From Nigrospora sphaerica (Eukaryota; Ascomycota; Sordariomycetes; Amphisphaeriales; Apiosporaceae): a stretch of DNA of 64,000 nt. The notes below the pieces were generated by a model. The model did not search any database, was not told the DNA's origin, and saw only the letters and a program-made list of their open reading frames with translations. Each line of letters starts with the position of its first letter. Positions within the stretch are counted from its first letter, which is position 1. Location: positions 372,001-436,000 of the forward strand of contig JAGVVL010000025.1 in NCBI GenBank assembly GCA_018287875.1, given 5' to 3'. Made by a program: the position numbers and the translations under genes. Of this stretch, positions 47,701 to 59,859 are shown piece by piece.

Positions 47701-50700
47701 ACATCACGTCAAAACCCATAGGGTAAAGCTCCCCTCCACTCGCCTATGGATGCGGCTTATTAGCCCCGCCCATGTTTCTTCTCTCGTGGGTTTGGGCGCA
47801 GGCGCTGGATACCTAGGTAGGGCAGTATGAGCAGGCCCATTTTCCATACCTACCTATTTTCCTTCTCTACTTGCAAGGATCCTTGATGGGTATTGTACGG
47901 CAGGTGGCCCCCCCCCAGGATGATAATCTCCGCGCGCCCGAGCGGGCGCCTATGTCTCGTCGGCGACCAAGAGGAACAGGAGGATGAGGAGGAGGAGGAA
48001 GAAGAAGAAGAAGAAGAAGAACAAGAAGAAGGAAAACGCAAAACTCTGTCTGGATGCAATCTGGTCGGTCGCCTTGCTCACCATGTGCTCCCAGTGTCCA
48101 AACAGGCACCCAGGGTATTGACAACTATCTACCGTGGCGCAAATGGCTGGGGGCGCCGAAAAGTTCCTTGTATCCGTAAGGTATGTAAGCAACTATGTAC
48201 TTGACATGGGGGCAAGGACCCAGGAGGCATGCAGCCCAATTCCGTTCAACCTTCCTATCTATCCCGTCGCCCATCACGAAAGTAGCCGACTGCGCACCGA
48301 GAGGAGGGGGGCCGGCGAACACCCCTCGCCCGGTGGCCATCCCGAATGGCCCGAAGAGGGAGGAGCGGATGCGAGGCGAGGGCAATGCGACGACATCGAG
48401 ACTGGGCGGAGGTTACCCGTCTCTACTGCGTGTTGTTGGACGAGCAAGGAAGAAAGCGAAAGAGACCGCTCCATTTACTTCTCCCTCCCATCCGGACGAC
48501 GTTGGCCGCTCGATCGACCGACCGACCGATGCTAAAAGCCACCCTCATCCCATCATCCACCAATCGCGCGCCCACTTCCCCCCTTGCGGCAATGAATAAT
48601 ACCTTACTAGTCGTACGTAATCCCCGACTAAGAGATGGAGAGGGGAATGGGTATATTGGGTGCATAACCACGCCCAGGACTGGCGACGGGAGATGCGAAA
48701 CCTATCGACTCGGACCCGGTTACGCCAACCCCCGAGCCGGGCGCACCACTACGCGCGCCGCCCGGCCCCCAGGTCACATATGAATAGCATAGAAGCGACC
48801 TAGGTTAGAGGTGGGTAGGTAGGCACGGTGTCAGGCAGATTTGGAGAGAAAAGAGAGGTTTTCACCCTTCTGGAAGCCACCAGCCCACGTGAGTCCCGTT
48901 CACTCCTTCTGCCCACCCAATGCACATCGAATACTCCGTGACTAGGGGGGATGTGGTGGTGGATGGGGGGACCCTCTCTATCCAGATCCATCAGGACCTG
49001 CAGGCCCGGCATCCCTGCGAACCCACAGCTATACTAATCACCACTCAAGGGGGGGGGCCACCGGTGGTGCGCACACACGTCGCCAGAGGATGGGACTTGG
49101 AGGTTCGGCCATGTACTTCATGGACGCTGATTAACAAGGTACATATATCTACTTTGTTTTACAGAACCACGACCCAACCCATCCCATCCTGTTGATGACC
49201 GGATTTCGCATACTGCTGCCGTTTCGTTTTCCTTTGGTTCCCGGTGGGGGGGGGGCTGTCGCTCCTCCACTACTGCCCGTCCAGGCCACTCACGGTGATG
49301 CCGCGCCCGCGCATCCCCTCCCCTTTGATCCCGCCGTCACGTCAGGTCCCCCCCGGGCAGGCGGACGGAGATCATCGACATCGGTTCGCCGAGCGGCAGT
49401 TTCGTTGCTGCTACTGCTGCAGCAATTGTTTGGTGGCCTGCGTCCTCTGCCTGCTGGGCAGGCTCCCCAAAATAATGCCACGGCTTGCCGCCCGTGCCGC
49501 ATCGCATCGCGTCGTGTGTCTTGCCATAGGGTAGCCGTCGGATTGCAGTAGCTAGGGCCCTCCCTCTCCCCTTTTACCGGCGGCGGCCGGAATGGGGGAA
49601 AGGTGGTGGTGGTAGTGGTGGTATGGTGCGCCCATTCTCCGGGAGAGCCGCATTGGCCAGCCTATGCACCAGGTACTGTAAAGTAAGTCGTAGTAGGCAG
49701 CTGGAGTAGGTATGGGACGAATGGGAGAGCTACCTTCTATCATTATGCTCTCATTCCTCTAGCTCAGCCTAGCTATTCCCGCTCCATCCCTCCCCCCCGC
49801 TGTCTCGTACCGGCTACCACACATGGATGCTTCCTGGACGGATGGACGGTATCGCATTGCCTCCATCGGCCCCCCAATACACTTTCTGCTGCCCGAGTAT
49901 GCATGGTACGCGGCTGCTGCTTGTGAGGTACCCGTTACACCCACCCCCAGGAAGGGGATCCTCCCCCCTCCCCTCCGTATTGGGTCAAGTGAGTACCGAT
50001 TCACTTTATGTTTTCCGAGTACGTACTTACCTCTCTTCTGGCTCGCCAACTCTCCGTCACGGTGCCAAGCAGCAGTCCTACCTCGCCAGATTACGTGCGC
50101 TCCAGATGCGTAACGGACAGCCGTCCTTGGGGGCGTCTCTTGCCCACTCGGCTGGCTGGTGCTGCTCTCCAGTTGCTGCTATTCGCGTGGTCTGACCTCC
50201 AGTCCCGACACGGCATAGCCGACTATCCAAGGGCCAAGCCACTTCGCATCCCCAGCCAACGGGCGTTCGCTTGCAGGTCCGAGATCCGAATACTCGTAAA
50301 AAAAAGTTCGTACGGGACCATACTCCCACTAAAACACCCCACTAGTCGCCCCGGGTGGGACATGGGGGAGGTAGAGATACTCGCTCGCCTCCCTGAGTAG
50401 GCTCCAGTCATCGGTCATCATCAGCCCGCCCGGGCTCCCTATCGCCTATGGGAACTTATCGTCTCCGTCGTCCCACGCAGCTTTTGCCTGACCTGACCGG
50501 ACCGGTCTTGCCTGCCTATTTGGCTTCTTTGCTTCGTCTAGTGAATCTTTCCCTGCCGAATACTCGTGGCCGCTGTCCTCCAACTCCTCCTTCTCTCCTC
50601 GCGGCCCGAAACGACTTGTCGCATCCTCGCCGTCAGCGACTTCATCACAGCTATCTATCACACCACCACCACCATCACCGGCTTGTTCGGTCGTACTGCT

Positions 50701-51700
50701 GCTCTCGGAGCTATCGGCCGCCACCTGATTCTCCCGAAGCTGCCCGTCCGTTGGGAGGGGGTCTCTTTTGTATCTCTCCCTCCGGTTCCCCCCTTCGGGC
50801 CTCTAACCGAACAGCTGGTGTGCACATACACCGTCCGCATACTAGCATACCTCCCTCCCATGCTGGAAACAATCTACAGCGCGGCCACCTCATAAGGTCC
50901 AGCACGCAACTGGATTCTTCACACCATCCTCGTCTAGCGCCAAAAAGTCGTTGGCGCCTGGGAAAATCTTATAATACCCGGCCAGGCTAGCCAGCCCACT
51001 TTGCGTGCACATAGGTACGCGCATGTCACAGGCCCATAACGGGCAACCGGGACAAGGTATGATTGCATCCTCATATATTTCCTGTGTGTTGGTTTCTATC
51101 ATGTTGGTCTACACGCCTCGTTGGGCACGCTCCCCTCCCCTTCATGGCACTATTAGTGAAAGGGCACCCATCCCTCATGGTTTATCCCATTCATCTACCT
51201 GGCCGTGCTGGTCCTCCCTTGGTCACTTCCAGCGCAAGTACGCTTGTACGCACGCACACACGCACACACCAGCAAGGCTACCTTAATTGACGGGCGATCG
51301 GCATATGCAGGGCATCCCTTTTAGCCCACGGCGCTGAGGGCGGGCGCATAGTGGCATTCTTTGATCCCAGGTACGGTGTGCAAGCGCATAAACGTCTCAG
51401 CTCCCGCTGCCACTGGCCCAAACCAATTAATCACGAGTGCGCCTTCCCAGGCCGTCCCTTCCGCCTTTGTCTCGCACAGTTTGGTTGCTTTACTAGTATC
51501 TGGACGTGTACATGAATGAGATGGAGAATCGGCAGCTCCAGTACCGGCACCAGCACTTTACAACGGCATTTACCTCCAGACAGTGCCCAATTAAGCCCCC
51601 TCCTCTCTCCCTCACCACACTGGACCCAAAGAATAGCGCATAGGTCGGGACATGGCGACTAATAGCACATCTTCTTCTATTGCAGGGAACAACTCTGATA
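44746..51700. other. Long stretch with no recognised gene
   Basis: About 7 kb without a supportable exon on either strand, unusually long beside the 1-2 kb gaps common in such genomes. It contains several simple-sequence tracts (purine-rich near 45780-45860 and 47978-48034, an 11-base T run near 46268). TACCTA/TAGGTA motifs occur near 46031-46046, 47810-47856 and 48799-48824. Open frames up to about 200 codons show chance-like composition. It may be an extended regulatory region of the polyglutamine gene, an untranslated RNA locus, or decayed repeats. Confidence 0.5.
47978..48034. repeat. GAG/GAA purine microsatellite
   Basis: A run of GAG units passes into GAA units with one AAC interruption. 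Purine strand asymmetry is complete over about 55 bases, so the tract could form triplex DNA. It is non-coding as far as can be seen. Confidence 0.85.
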
Positions 51701-52903
51701 CATCACCAACTGCCATCAGCGGAGCTGGCATTGTATCCTAGTTACCGACGAGGACCTTTTCCTTCTCTTGCCCGCTCTTTGCAACCTTCCTGCGTCCGTC
51801 TGCATCTCTTTTCTCTCGTGTGCAGCAGCAGCAGTAGCAGTGCAGTGCGCACCGGCCTGCGCCTGCCTGCCCGGACTGTGTTTGTATGCACTTCGACTAT
51901 TGATTGGTAAGTGGCCTGCAGCACAGCCTTTTTTCTGCTATTTCTTCCCGGCTTTACCTCTTTGGACCCAACCCTGGCATCTATTCGCGTCCCCGTCAGC
52001 AGGCTATACCCGCCCGGCTGCCTGTCTATTACTATTTCTCTTCGTCATCCATACCCCCCCAGCGTCCACATGCACGGCACTGCAATGCAGTGCAGCGCAG
52101 CGCCGCCCCATCCGTTTGCCCAATCCACTTTCACTTCCATTCCCACGAGCAAAGAACATCCAGCTCCTTCTTCGTCTCGCATGCCCTCCGCCTCGCATGC
52201 ACACACGCACACACATACGTCCCATTCATCCATGCCCAGATAGCAAGCAGCACATGGACACTCACTGCCTTTGGCACTGTGCAGCTGTGCCTTCTCCCTA
52301 GTCTCTGCAAATCTACTCCTCCCTTGATGACACTCTCGTCCTTGTCCACCCGTGGCGTGATTTCTCACCTGCCGTGGACGTATACCGCCCCTCCCCCCCC
52401 AAAAAACCTTTGTACCCATCCGCCTCCCATATCGCAAATATCATATAACCCTGGCACCGCGGCCACCGTGCTGTTTCCGGCACTATTGTTTCGCAATCCT
52501 TCCTACTGTCACCCCAACCCCCCTCGCAATACTCGCGATACCAGCACAAACCTCGCCCAGCATTCTCGCCTATAGACCTGCACCTGCGTGCCGCACTTAC
52601 ACCGGTCTGGCCTGATCCCGGTCCTAGCAGCTGTCCGCCCAAGCCCAGCTACTGTCACTTCAGCTGTTTTTTCCCTATCCACTCCCACCACTATTCAACC
52701 GCCTATCGCCCACCATCACCACCACTTCTTTTCGATTTCCTCCTCTCGCGCCTGCCCATGTGGGGCATTACCTCACCTCGCAACTAGGCATGCGACTGGG
52801 CTACTGCATTCTCGCATAGGCTCGGCGTCTGTTCCCAAACTCAAACAACTGACCATCCGAACCTAGACTGACCGGGGCTCGGCACATAGCCTTTCTCGGA
52901 GCC
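51701..52903 (+). promoter_or_regulatory. Pyrimidine-rich leader/promoter of the polyglutamine gene
   Basis: The + strand is strongly C/T-rich over about 1.2 kb up to the start codon at 52904. It contains many upstream ATGs and short open frames, some over 100 codons (for example 51768-52301). Long leaders with uORFs are common for regulatory genes in ascomycetes. Whether transcription starts far upstream, or a leader intron exists (acceptor-like sites are plentiful), cannot be decided here. Confidence 0.4.
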
Positions 52904-53146
52904 ATGTCGGCCAAGCAGGAGGTAGAGCGCGGCAATTGGTCCGACTTGCAACCCCAACCTGCGCATCACCATGCCTATCGTCTTCCGCCGCGCCATGAGA
53001 AGCCGCTATCACCACCAGCGCATCCGCAACAGCACCGTCAGTATCAGCCACCGCCGCCGCCGCACCCCCCACAACAGCAACAGCAGCCGGCCCAACAGCA
53101 ACAGCAGCAGCAGCACAACCAAGAACAGCAGCAGCACCACCACCAC

Positions 53147-53219
<73 letters not shown>

Positions 53220-55557
53220 CGCCCCTGCCGCCCCTGCCGCCGCAGCAGCAATCGGTCGTGACGTTGCCACGACCTCCGCCCCCACCTCCGCCTCCGTACG
53301 CACAACCGCACCACCCCGTGCAGCCCGTGCAGCCCGCGCAGCCCGTGCAGCCACCGGCTTCCCAACCGGCGCCGGCTTGGCACTGCGATGAGGCCACGGC
53401 ACGGCTCCGTACAGAAGAGGACAGGCACACACACGAGGCCTTCGTGCACAAGGCGCATAAGATCGCAGAGCGTTTGCGCGGCCTTGGTGAACGCCGCTCT
53501 CATTTGGAAAACGAGCTTGCCGCTGTGAATGCCACTGCCGCAATGACCGAGAAGGAGCTGGAAGCGGCGCAGGAGCAGTACCACGCGGCAATGGCAAAAC
53601 TTCAGCATGAGCGCGCTATGGAAGACCGTCACAAGTGGATGGACCCCTCGCGACGTACCGGCAACCACGATATGGGATCACACACGCAACCGCCCGCGGC
53701 AGGCGGCTGGACCAGCATTAACGGAGCTCGCCCCCGAACCCACGACGACGACGAAGAACCCCCGGCCGACCCCGGCAACCTACTCGGCAAAGGCTACCGG
53801 TCTGTGGAGGAGAGTGATGCCAATGGCCGTATGCGCCTGCCAGGCGTCGCCAATGGCATGGATATCGACGATCTTGACCAGGGCCTGGCCTACCGCCCTC
53901 GCAAGGCCGACGAGCCCCGGCCGCTGAAGCCAAAACAGCAACGCCATTCTCTGCCCGGCTTTGCCGCCGTGAATCGCGGAAGCCGTGAGTGGTTCTCCAT
54001 CCGCTTCCGCTGCGTATCGCATGACCTACTGACCGTTCTCTCAGCCAAACGTGAGGTGCCGCTCGAGTCCAAGGCCCGGTCGCCGTCGGGTCGACGATCG
54101 CTGCCAGCCGCGCGTGGTCACGCCGCGCCCGCCGAACCCGAGGAGCCCGTAGACGAGACCGAGATCAACCAGGAAACCTTCATACTCAAGCATAACGGCA
54201 AGATGTACACGGAACCAGCCATGTATTACGGCGTGCCCTTGGAGCGCATCAGTCCCGACCATCCCTACTGGGATCCCAACTGGCAGCCGCTTGAGGACAT
54301 CATCAGGCCGCAGCTGGAGAAGTGGCAGGAGAAGCTGACGGTGCTGCGCCAGACGCCAGATGCCGTTCGCCACACCGTCTTCCTCGCCAACCGACAGGTC
54401 AACCGGGGTCAGTCCGTCATTGACTTCCTCAAGGACGGCGAGTTCCACCCGTACCAGTACGTTGGTAAGGAGATGATGGAAAAGTTCTACAAGACGTTTA
54501 CCAACTACGATACGATGTTTCGTTTGATCAATATTCATGAGGAGCTGAAGAAGTTCGATTTGGACCTGAAGCCCCTCGAGTGGCTGCGACAGCGCATGTA
54601 CGAGGTTTCGCAGGCGCAGGGCGACAAGTTCAGCTTGTCCAAGTACACGCACGACCTGTACCATGACCCCAAGCTTAAGCAACTCCGCGAAAAGCACGGG
54701 TTCGGTAATATTGGTCGCCCCTCAGGCTACAAGATAGGGGAAAAGAACCCCGACAAGGGCAAGGGCAAGGCGAAACGCGAGTCGACGAGCGGCACGCGCC
54801 GCAGAAACCGGCGGTCGATTGGGCAGGTGGACATGGATGAGCCGTTAATGATGGAGCAGCAGCACTACTATCACATGCACCACCAGGCACACGCGCTCGC
54901 GCAAGGCGAGTTCTTGGACCCGCAAACGCCGCGGCTGAAGCGGCCGCGCATCGATGCGCCATCCATGGCCTTCGAGACGGAGCGCACGCCCGAGCCCGTG
55001 GTGGACGACCTGGAATGCGACGGATATACCTCGACCGACTCCTTCTCGGCCGGCCGCATCTCGCACTTGGACTTCCGCGTGTACCAGGTCAAGTCGCCCG
55101 CGCTGACAACTAGCACCGAGGTCACGCAGTACTGGACGTGGGACCAGGACAAGGAACTTTTTGAGCACCAGGTGCTTCGCGACGTGCACCCCAAGGTTAC
55201 GTGGGGCTACTATCAGAAGTCGGCCAATTTCGACATCAAGCTCGACGAGCTCGTCCAGATCCAGTACGCGGTCGAGGATCAAAAAGTCATCGTGTCGACC
55301 AAAGACCAAGCACGGCCCGTGGTGATGGCGCACCTCAAGCGCGAGCGGACCAAACGACGCTTCCTGGCATTTGTCAAGAAGCGGGGCGTCAAGATAGTGA
55401 AGACGAACGCGTAAGTACTTGCATACCAGTGGACGCGAATGCGCGTGTGGGCACCTGCTGACGAAAGACTTGACGCAGTGCGCTCATCGAGACGGCGTGG
55501 AACGACATGAAGAGTAACGACACTCTGCCCGGCGAGTCGGAATCGCCCTCGTCGTGA
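52904..55557 (+). CDS. Polyglutamine-rich, probably nuclear protein of unknown function
   Basis: Exons 52904-53984, 54045-55410 and 55479-55557 give 841 residues. I do not recognise the family. The N-terminal 155 residues are low-complexity Pro/Gln/His, including an uninterrupted run of 23 Gln at residues 83-105 encoded only by CAA. A charged coiled coil follows at about 160-245 (AERLRGLGERRSHLENELAAV region). A disordered acidic/basic stretch leads to a conserved-looking core at about 400-600, with HNGKMYTEPAMYYGVPLERI, YWDPNWQPLEDIIRPQLEKW and FHPYQYVGKEMMEKFYKTF. Basic patches (KGKGKAKRE, RRRNRR, KRERTKRR) suggest nuclear import. The layout is like chromatin or transcription co-regulators, which is inference. 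Intron 1 (60 bases, gtgagt to ctcag, branch ctgac) is a multiple of three without a stop, so retention would add 20 residues. Intron 2 (68 bases) moves the end from a stop at 55414 to 55557. Confidence 0.85.
53150..53218 (+). repeat. Pure (CAA)23 trinucleotide repeat coding for polyglutamine
   Basis: Twenty-three perfect CAA codons in a row lie inside the first exon of the gene starting at 52904. Nearby Gln codons are mixed with CAG, so this block probably grew by slippage. Confidence 0.97.
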
Positions 55558-57518
55558 GGGCGGAGGCCACCCGCACGGTGACTTTCGGTTCCGTCCTACA
55601 TTTGCGTTCTGAATTCGGATTTGAGGGATGTACCGCCGGTCTCCCGTCACTCTGACTGGATCGCACCATCGGAACCCTCTCGATTGTTTGGGTACGGCGA
55701 GGACATCCTTTCCGCCTCGCCGAGCCATATGGACGTGCAGCCACATTGCACAGCAACATCCGTGGCCCATCCACTTCCCCCCCGGCTGTGGTCCGGATTT
55801 CCTTGGACTCCTCGATCTCGCTCATATTCTGTTTCATTTGTTTTGATATTCGGCATGCGCGGCGAACCGGATGATTTCCCCATGGTAGCATGATGCGTAG
55901 ACCAAAAAAGCCCGCGGTCATAGAGGTCCCTGGTCTGCCTATCTTGTCGACGGTATTTACAGCAGGAGACATGCTCGCGCACGGAAATGCAGAATCTGGG
56001 TCCCTCGGCAACACCCTGTGTTCCCCCGCCACGCAAGGTGGTGGGTGAGGAGACTGGCGTCAGGTCATTGCTTTTCTTTCGAGCCTGGATGTCGACAACT
56101 CCTAATCCTCTGACAAACACCACAATACAAGATACCCCCCGCGCGCGCGCGCACGCACACATACATGCCCACAAACACACACATGACGCAGGCAGAGAAA
56201 CAGAAGAGCGCGCGCGGGAGCAATGGGCTTCGGGTCTGTACACGACAAATGGTTTTTCGCTCTCGGCTCACTAAGGCAGGACAGGACGCGGTTCAGGGCA
56301 GGACAGGACAGGGATAGGGGCGTTGTTCGGCCATGGGACTCTGGCGTTTGTGAGATGCATCATCGGGGATACCAGGTGAAGGAATAGCATCGCGCATCAT
56401 TGATGGGACGTTCACCACTCGCCCCTGGTATTGTTTAGCGCCGATTACGCATGCACTACTATGTTAAGTGCGCTGCTTTACTCTTTCATTGCCGTTAATA
56501 GAAGCGGCTTTTCCGCCGTCTTATTTCTCTTCCGGACACGCATGGGGGGAGGATGCGGTGCTATTTGCGGCGCGTCCCGTATGCGCCGCCGACGTGACGA
56601 CCTTCAGCCATGAAGCCCACTTGAGGTCGCCTCATGAAGGTGATGGAATGCAAGGGAGATGTATATCTTTGGTAAATCAGCGGAAGAGGGGATGGTCATA
56701 TACGACGCAAGGCCGTTTTCTTTCAGGGGAGCAAGCATGGCACTGCCCGACTACCGTAGTGTTTTTTATCTACCACTTACGAATGCTTCCAGAGGTTGCC
56801 GGCCTCGCTGCCGGGCTTTCTTTGGGGTAGATGGGTAGGCGAGCGAGGTACAACGACGGGGCGGCCAGCTTGTTTGTGAATGGAGGTGAGGAGACGATTG
56901 TACGATCAGGCTGGGTAGGCCGGTGGGAGTTCAAGGTCTATCGGCTTTGGATCGCGGGTGTGGTTATCATGGACGACATTCCACACATGAGGTAGCTCGA
57001 ATAGAAAGTACCCATCCATATATTTGTCCCTGTAGAGTACTTGTACGTCGGATATGGGCGGTCCACAGACGTACCTGCCGGCGGACTTTTTTGTCCGTGC
57101 TTTCCACGACAGCCGGGGAGGGGCGGCCGTGAACGTACGTGCGGCTCCACCAAAATTTTGAAAGCTAACGAAAGAACGGCATTGACGGTTGGATCAATTT
57201 GTCTCCATTCCCGCTTTCGTGGACGACGACGGACACAAGGCCCGCCCGAGTAGAACTGCAACCCGCCGCCCCCCGCGAGAAAAAAGACCACGACTGCTCG
57301 TTCCCGATCCGATCCCGAGAACCCCGCTTCGCGCCGTCCCACCGGAGAGACGAGGTCGGATTGCTGGGTTTGCCGAGAGACAGAGATAGAGAGCGAGATC
57401 GCGACACGCGGACGGCGACGACGACTACGAGACGGAGCGAGCGAGCCATTCGAGCCACCGCCGCCACGACAGACAACCCACCGTGACACCCCCCCACACC
57501 GCACACGAAGCCGCCGCC
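55558..57518. other. Intergenic region without recognised gene
   Basis: This is downstream of the polyglutamine gene and upstream of MRP17. It contains an alternating GC/CA tract near 56140-56185 and a GAC/ACG-rich stretch near 57360-57480 in the presumed leader of MRP17. No frame has a recognisable domain. Confidence 0.5.
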
Positions 57519-58355
57519 ATGCTGTACGAATTGATTGGCATTGTGAGTGCGCATGCTCGAGCCCGCCGGCCGCCGTGAAGGCCCCCCGGTCGAAGGCTTC
57601 GGCGGGGCCTGCGGGCAACCGTGGGAAAAAGCGAAGGAAGGATGAAAAAGCGCTGATTGGGAAACCCTCGCCGTGCTAGGTTCGCCCGAACGCTCTGGCC
57701 GAGGTGAAAGAGTACGTCGCATTCCTGGACGCCACGGGGCTTGGGAGGTGTTGGGCGGGCGGGCGGGCATTGAGGGGAGCGTGGGATGCCATGCTTTGGC
57801 CGAGGCGAGCTGGTAGACAACGAGATGAGGCTTCATGATAATGCCGAAGCCACCACCGGGTACCGTTTCGTCGGTTCTCTCTTCAAGCTGTCCGCGCCAT
57901 CTCGGTCGTCTTCGCCTCGTCTCCCTAGGGCTCTCCCACATGGCTTCCTCCCCCAACCGCCTGCCTCATCACCCGCCCACCCCCCCCCCCACAATCAATC
58001 CCGGGCCGGGCTAACCCCTTTTTCTTCCCCCCATAGAATCGTGCAGACGACGGGCCAGATGATCCTGCGGGAGAAGGGCGTGATCCGGGGCCTGGCCAAC
58101 TGGGGCGTTTTCGCGCTGCCGCGCGCGACGTCGGCGCACCAGATGCGCCACTCGACGGGCCACTACTTTGCGCTGCGCTACGACGCCAGCGTCGCGACGC
58201 AGAAGAACGTCGCCCGCGTCCTGCGTACCGACCCCCGCATGATCCGCCACACCATGGTCCGCCTCGGCGACGGCAAGCTCGACGGCAGTGTCAGCCGCAT
58301 CGGCGCCATCGGCTGGCAACGCCTCGGCATGGGCGAGGAGGTCAAGCGCATGTAG
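57519..58355 (+). CDS. MRP17: Mitochondrial small ribosomal subunit protein bS6m
   Basis: Three exons, 57519-57542, 57680-57711 and 58037-58355, give 124 residues. Exon 1 codes only MLYELIGI and exon 2 only VRPNALAEVKE. These are the start of the bS6 fold and are well conserved in fungal MRP17, which makes the tiny exons credible. Exon 3 continues IVQTTGQMILREKGVIRGLA and then NWGVFALPRATSAHQMRHS, where the RGLANWG and HQMRH segments are family hallmarks. It ends with a Lys/Arg-rich tail. The protein binds small-subunit rRNA in the mitochondrial ribosome. Introns are 137 bases (gtgagt to tgctag) and 325 bases (gtacgt to ccatag). The ATG sits in a GCCGCCATG context. Like the yeast protein it has no long cleavable presequence. 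Confidence 0.93.
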
Positions 58356-59859
58356 GCGAGGCGAAAAAACAAGGAAAGGAAATAGGCCCGCGGGAAGAGG
58401 GATGAGGAAGGGGGAGGGCCCGAGGATGATACGGAGTCATGGGCCGTCATCACCGATGGTTCAAGTTGCATTACGACCATGCCACCGCCAGTTCACCATC
58501 ACAGCCCACAATCCATCGCTTTCACGTCCCGCGCGGCCCTTCCACCTCCCTCCGAGACGATGTACGATACGGCCCGGCTTGAGGCGCGGGTGCATGCGCG
58601 TGTACGGCACGGGCCCCCCCCTTGGCCGTCGTTTGTTTCTTTCTTCTCCTTTCCGCGCAGGACTATGGAGCGGGATGTACCTAACCTCATACGTGAAGGT
58701 CTCCTATCTTTGGCTTTCCCATGCATGTACCACCACAAAGGGGCGCGAGACAGGGAGCCGAGTTGGAAACAGGAAAAGGGCTACGTGTGCAAACAATCGA
58801 GGAATACAGACGTGAGCAAACATATACATAGATATACCCCCCTTCTTATGTGTGTTGCATGGCGGCGTACACATGGTTTCATGAGGAAGCCTCCTCTGTG
58901 CCACGGAAGAAGCGATACGAAGGAGCTGCGTGCGTTGAAGGCGGGCAAGCTGGGGGCGAGGAGCGGGTGCGGGAACAAGCCGGGCCTTGCCTCCAGTCCG
59001 TTCCCGCGACCGGCCGCCACGGGGCTTCGTACGAGCCGGCCCCACCCGAACGATCGGGCGCCGGTTGACCCCGGGACTCCGGATCATGGCGCCGACGCCG
59101 ATTTCCCCCGCGTTTCCGTCCGCCGGGACCCCGACGATGATTCGGGGGCCGGGCGGGGTCCGATACGGACGGTTTCGTTCTTGTTCTGCTTGCCCTCCCT
59201 CCCGCGCGGGGACGCCGAGGACCGGGAGGTGGCGAAGGCGATGGGCCGCCACGTGTGGCCTTCCCAAGACCGGGAAACCAAGGTGGCGAGCGAGTCGTAA
59301 GGGGAAAGAGGACGTCTCCAGCAGTCGAGTCCCCTGTTGCGGGCGTCGCCATCTTCGGAACCAAGAGGCTCATGTGAATACCCCTGTTTCTCACCTAATG
59401 AAAAGAAACTCATAATCTCGGCAAATGCCACTTTACCTTTACCAGTAACCCATGAAGCACAGGGAGGTGCCAAGCACAGAATCTGCCGAATGTAGGATAT
59501 CATGCCATCAAATCAATTCTCATGCGGCGCTCTACTATGGATCATGTATGGACCGCTTGTACGAAGCAACTGACATGGCGCTGTCTTACACCCCTTCCGT
59601 GTCCATTCCATTCCGTTTCCGTTCATGATCGTGACAGACGATGCCCGTCCTGCCCTACCATGCAGATGCCCTAGATCCCCCACTCCATTACCAAACCCAG
59701 CTGCAAGGTGATGTGTGTCGCTGGGATGTTGCGAATCTTCTCGATGCTCGTGGAAGTCGTTTGGTCATTGGGGTCGTGGGGGCTTGAAACAGGTGCACTG
59801 CGCGAACCAAGCAAACGCGTCGTCGTCTTCGAACCCACGCGGGCGGCGGGGGTTCTCTT
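58356..59859. other. Convergent 3' region between MRP17 and DCN1
   Basis: Both flanking genes end here. An open frame at 58479-59300 (+, 273 codons) has no recognisable domain and the composition of a chance frame. The part from 59380 to 59700 is less GC-rich and probably carries the DCN1 3' end. Confidence 0.5.

Noticed and set aside
58479..59300. A 273-codon + strand open frame downstream of MRP17
   Set aside because: It begins only about 120 bases after the MRP17 stop, has no domain and looks like 3' flank sequence. Kept out for lack of support.
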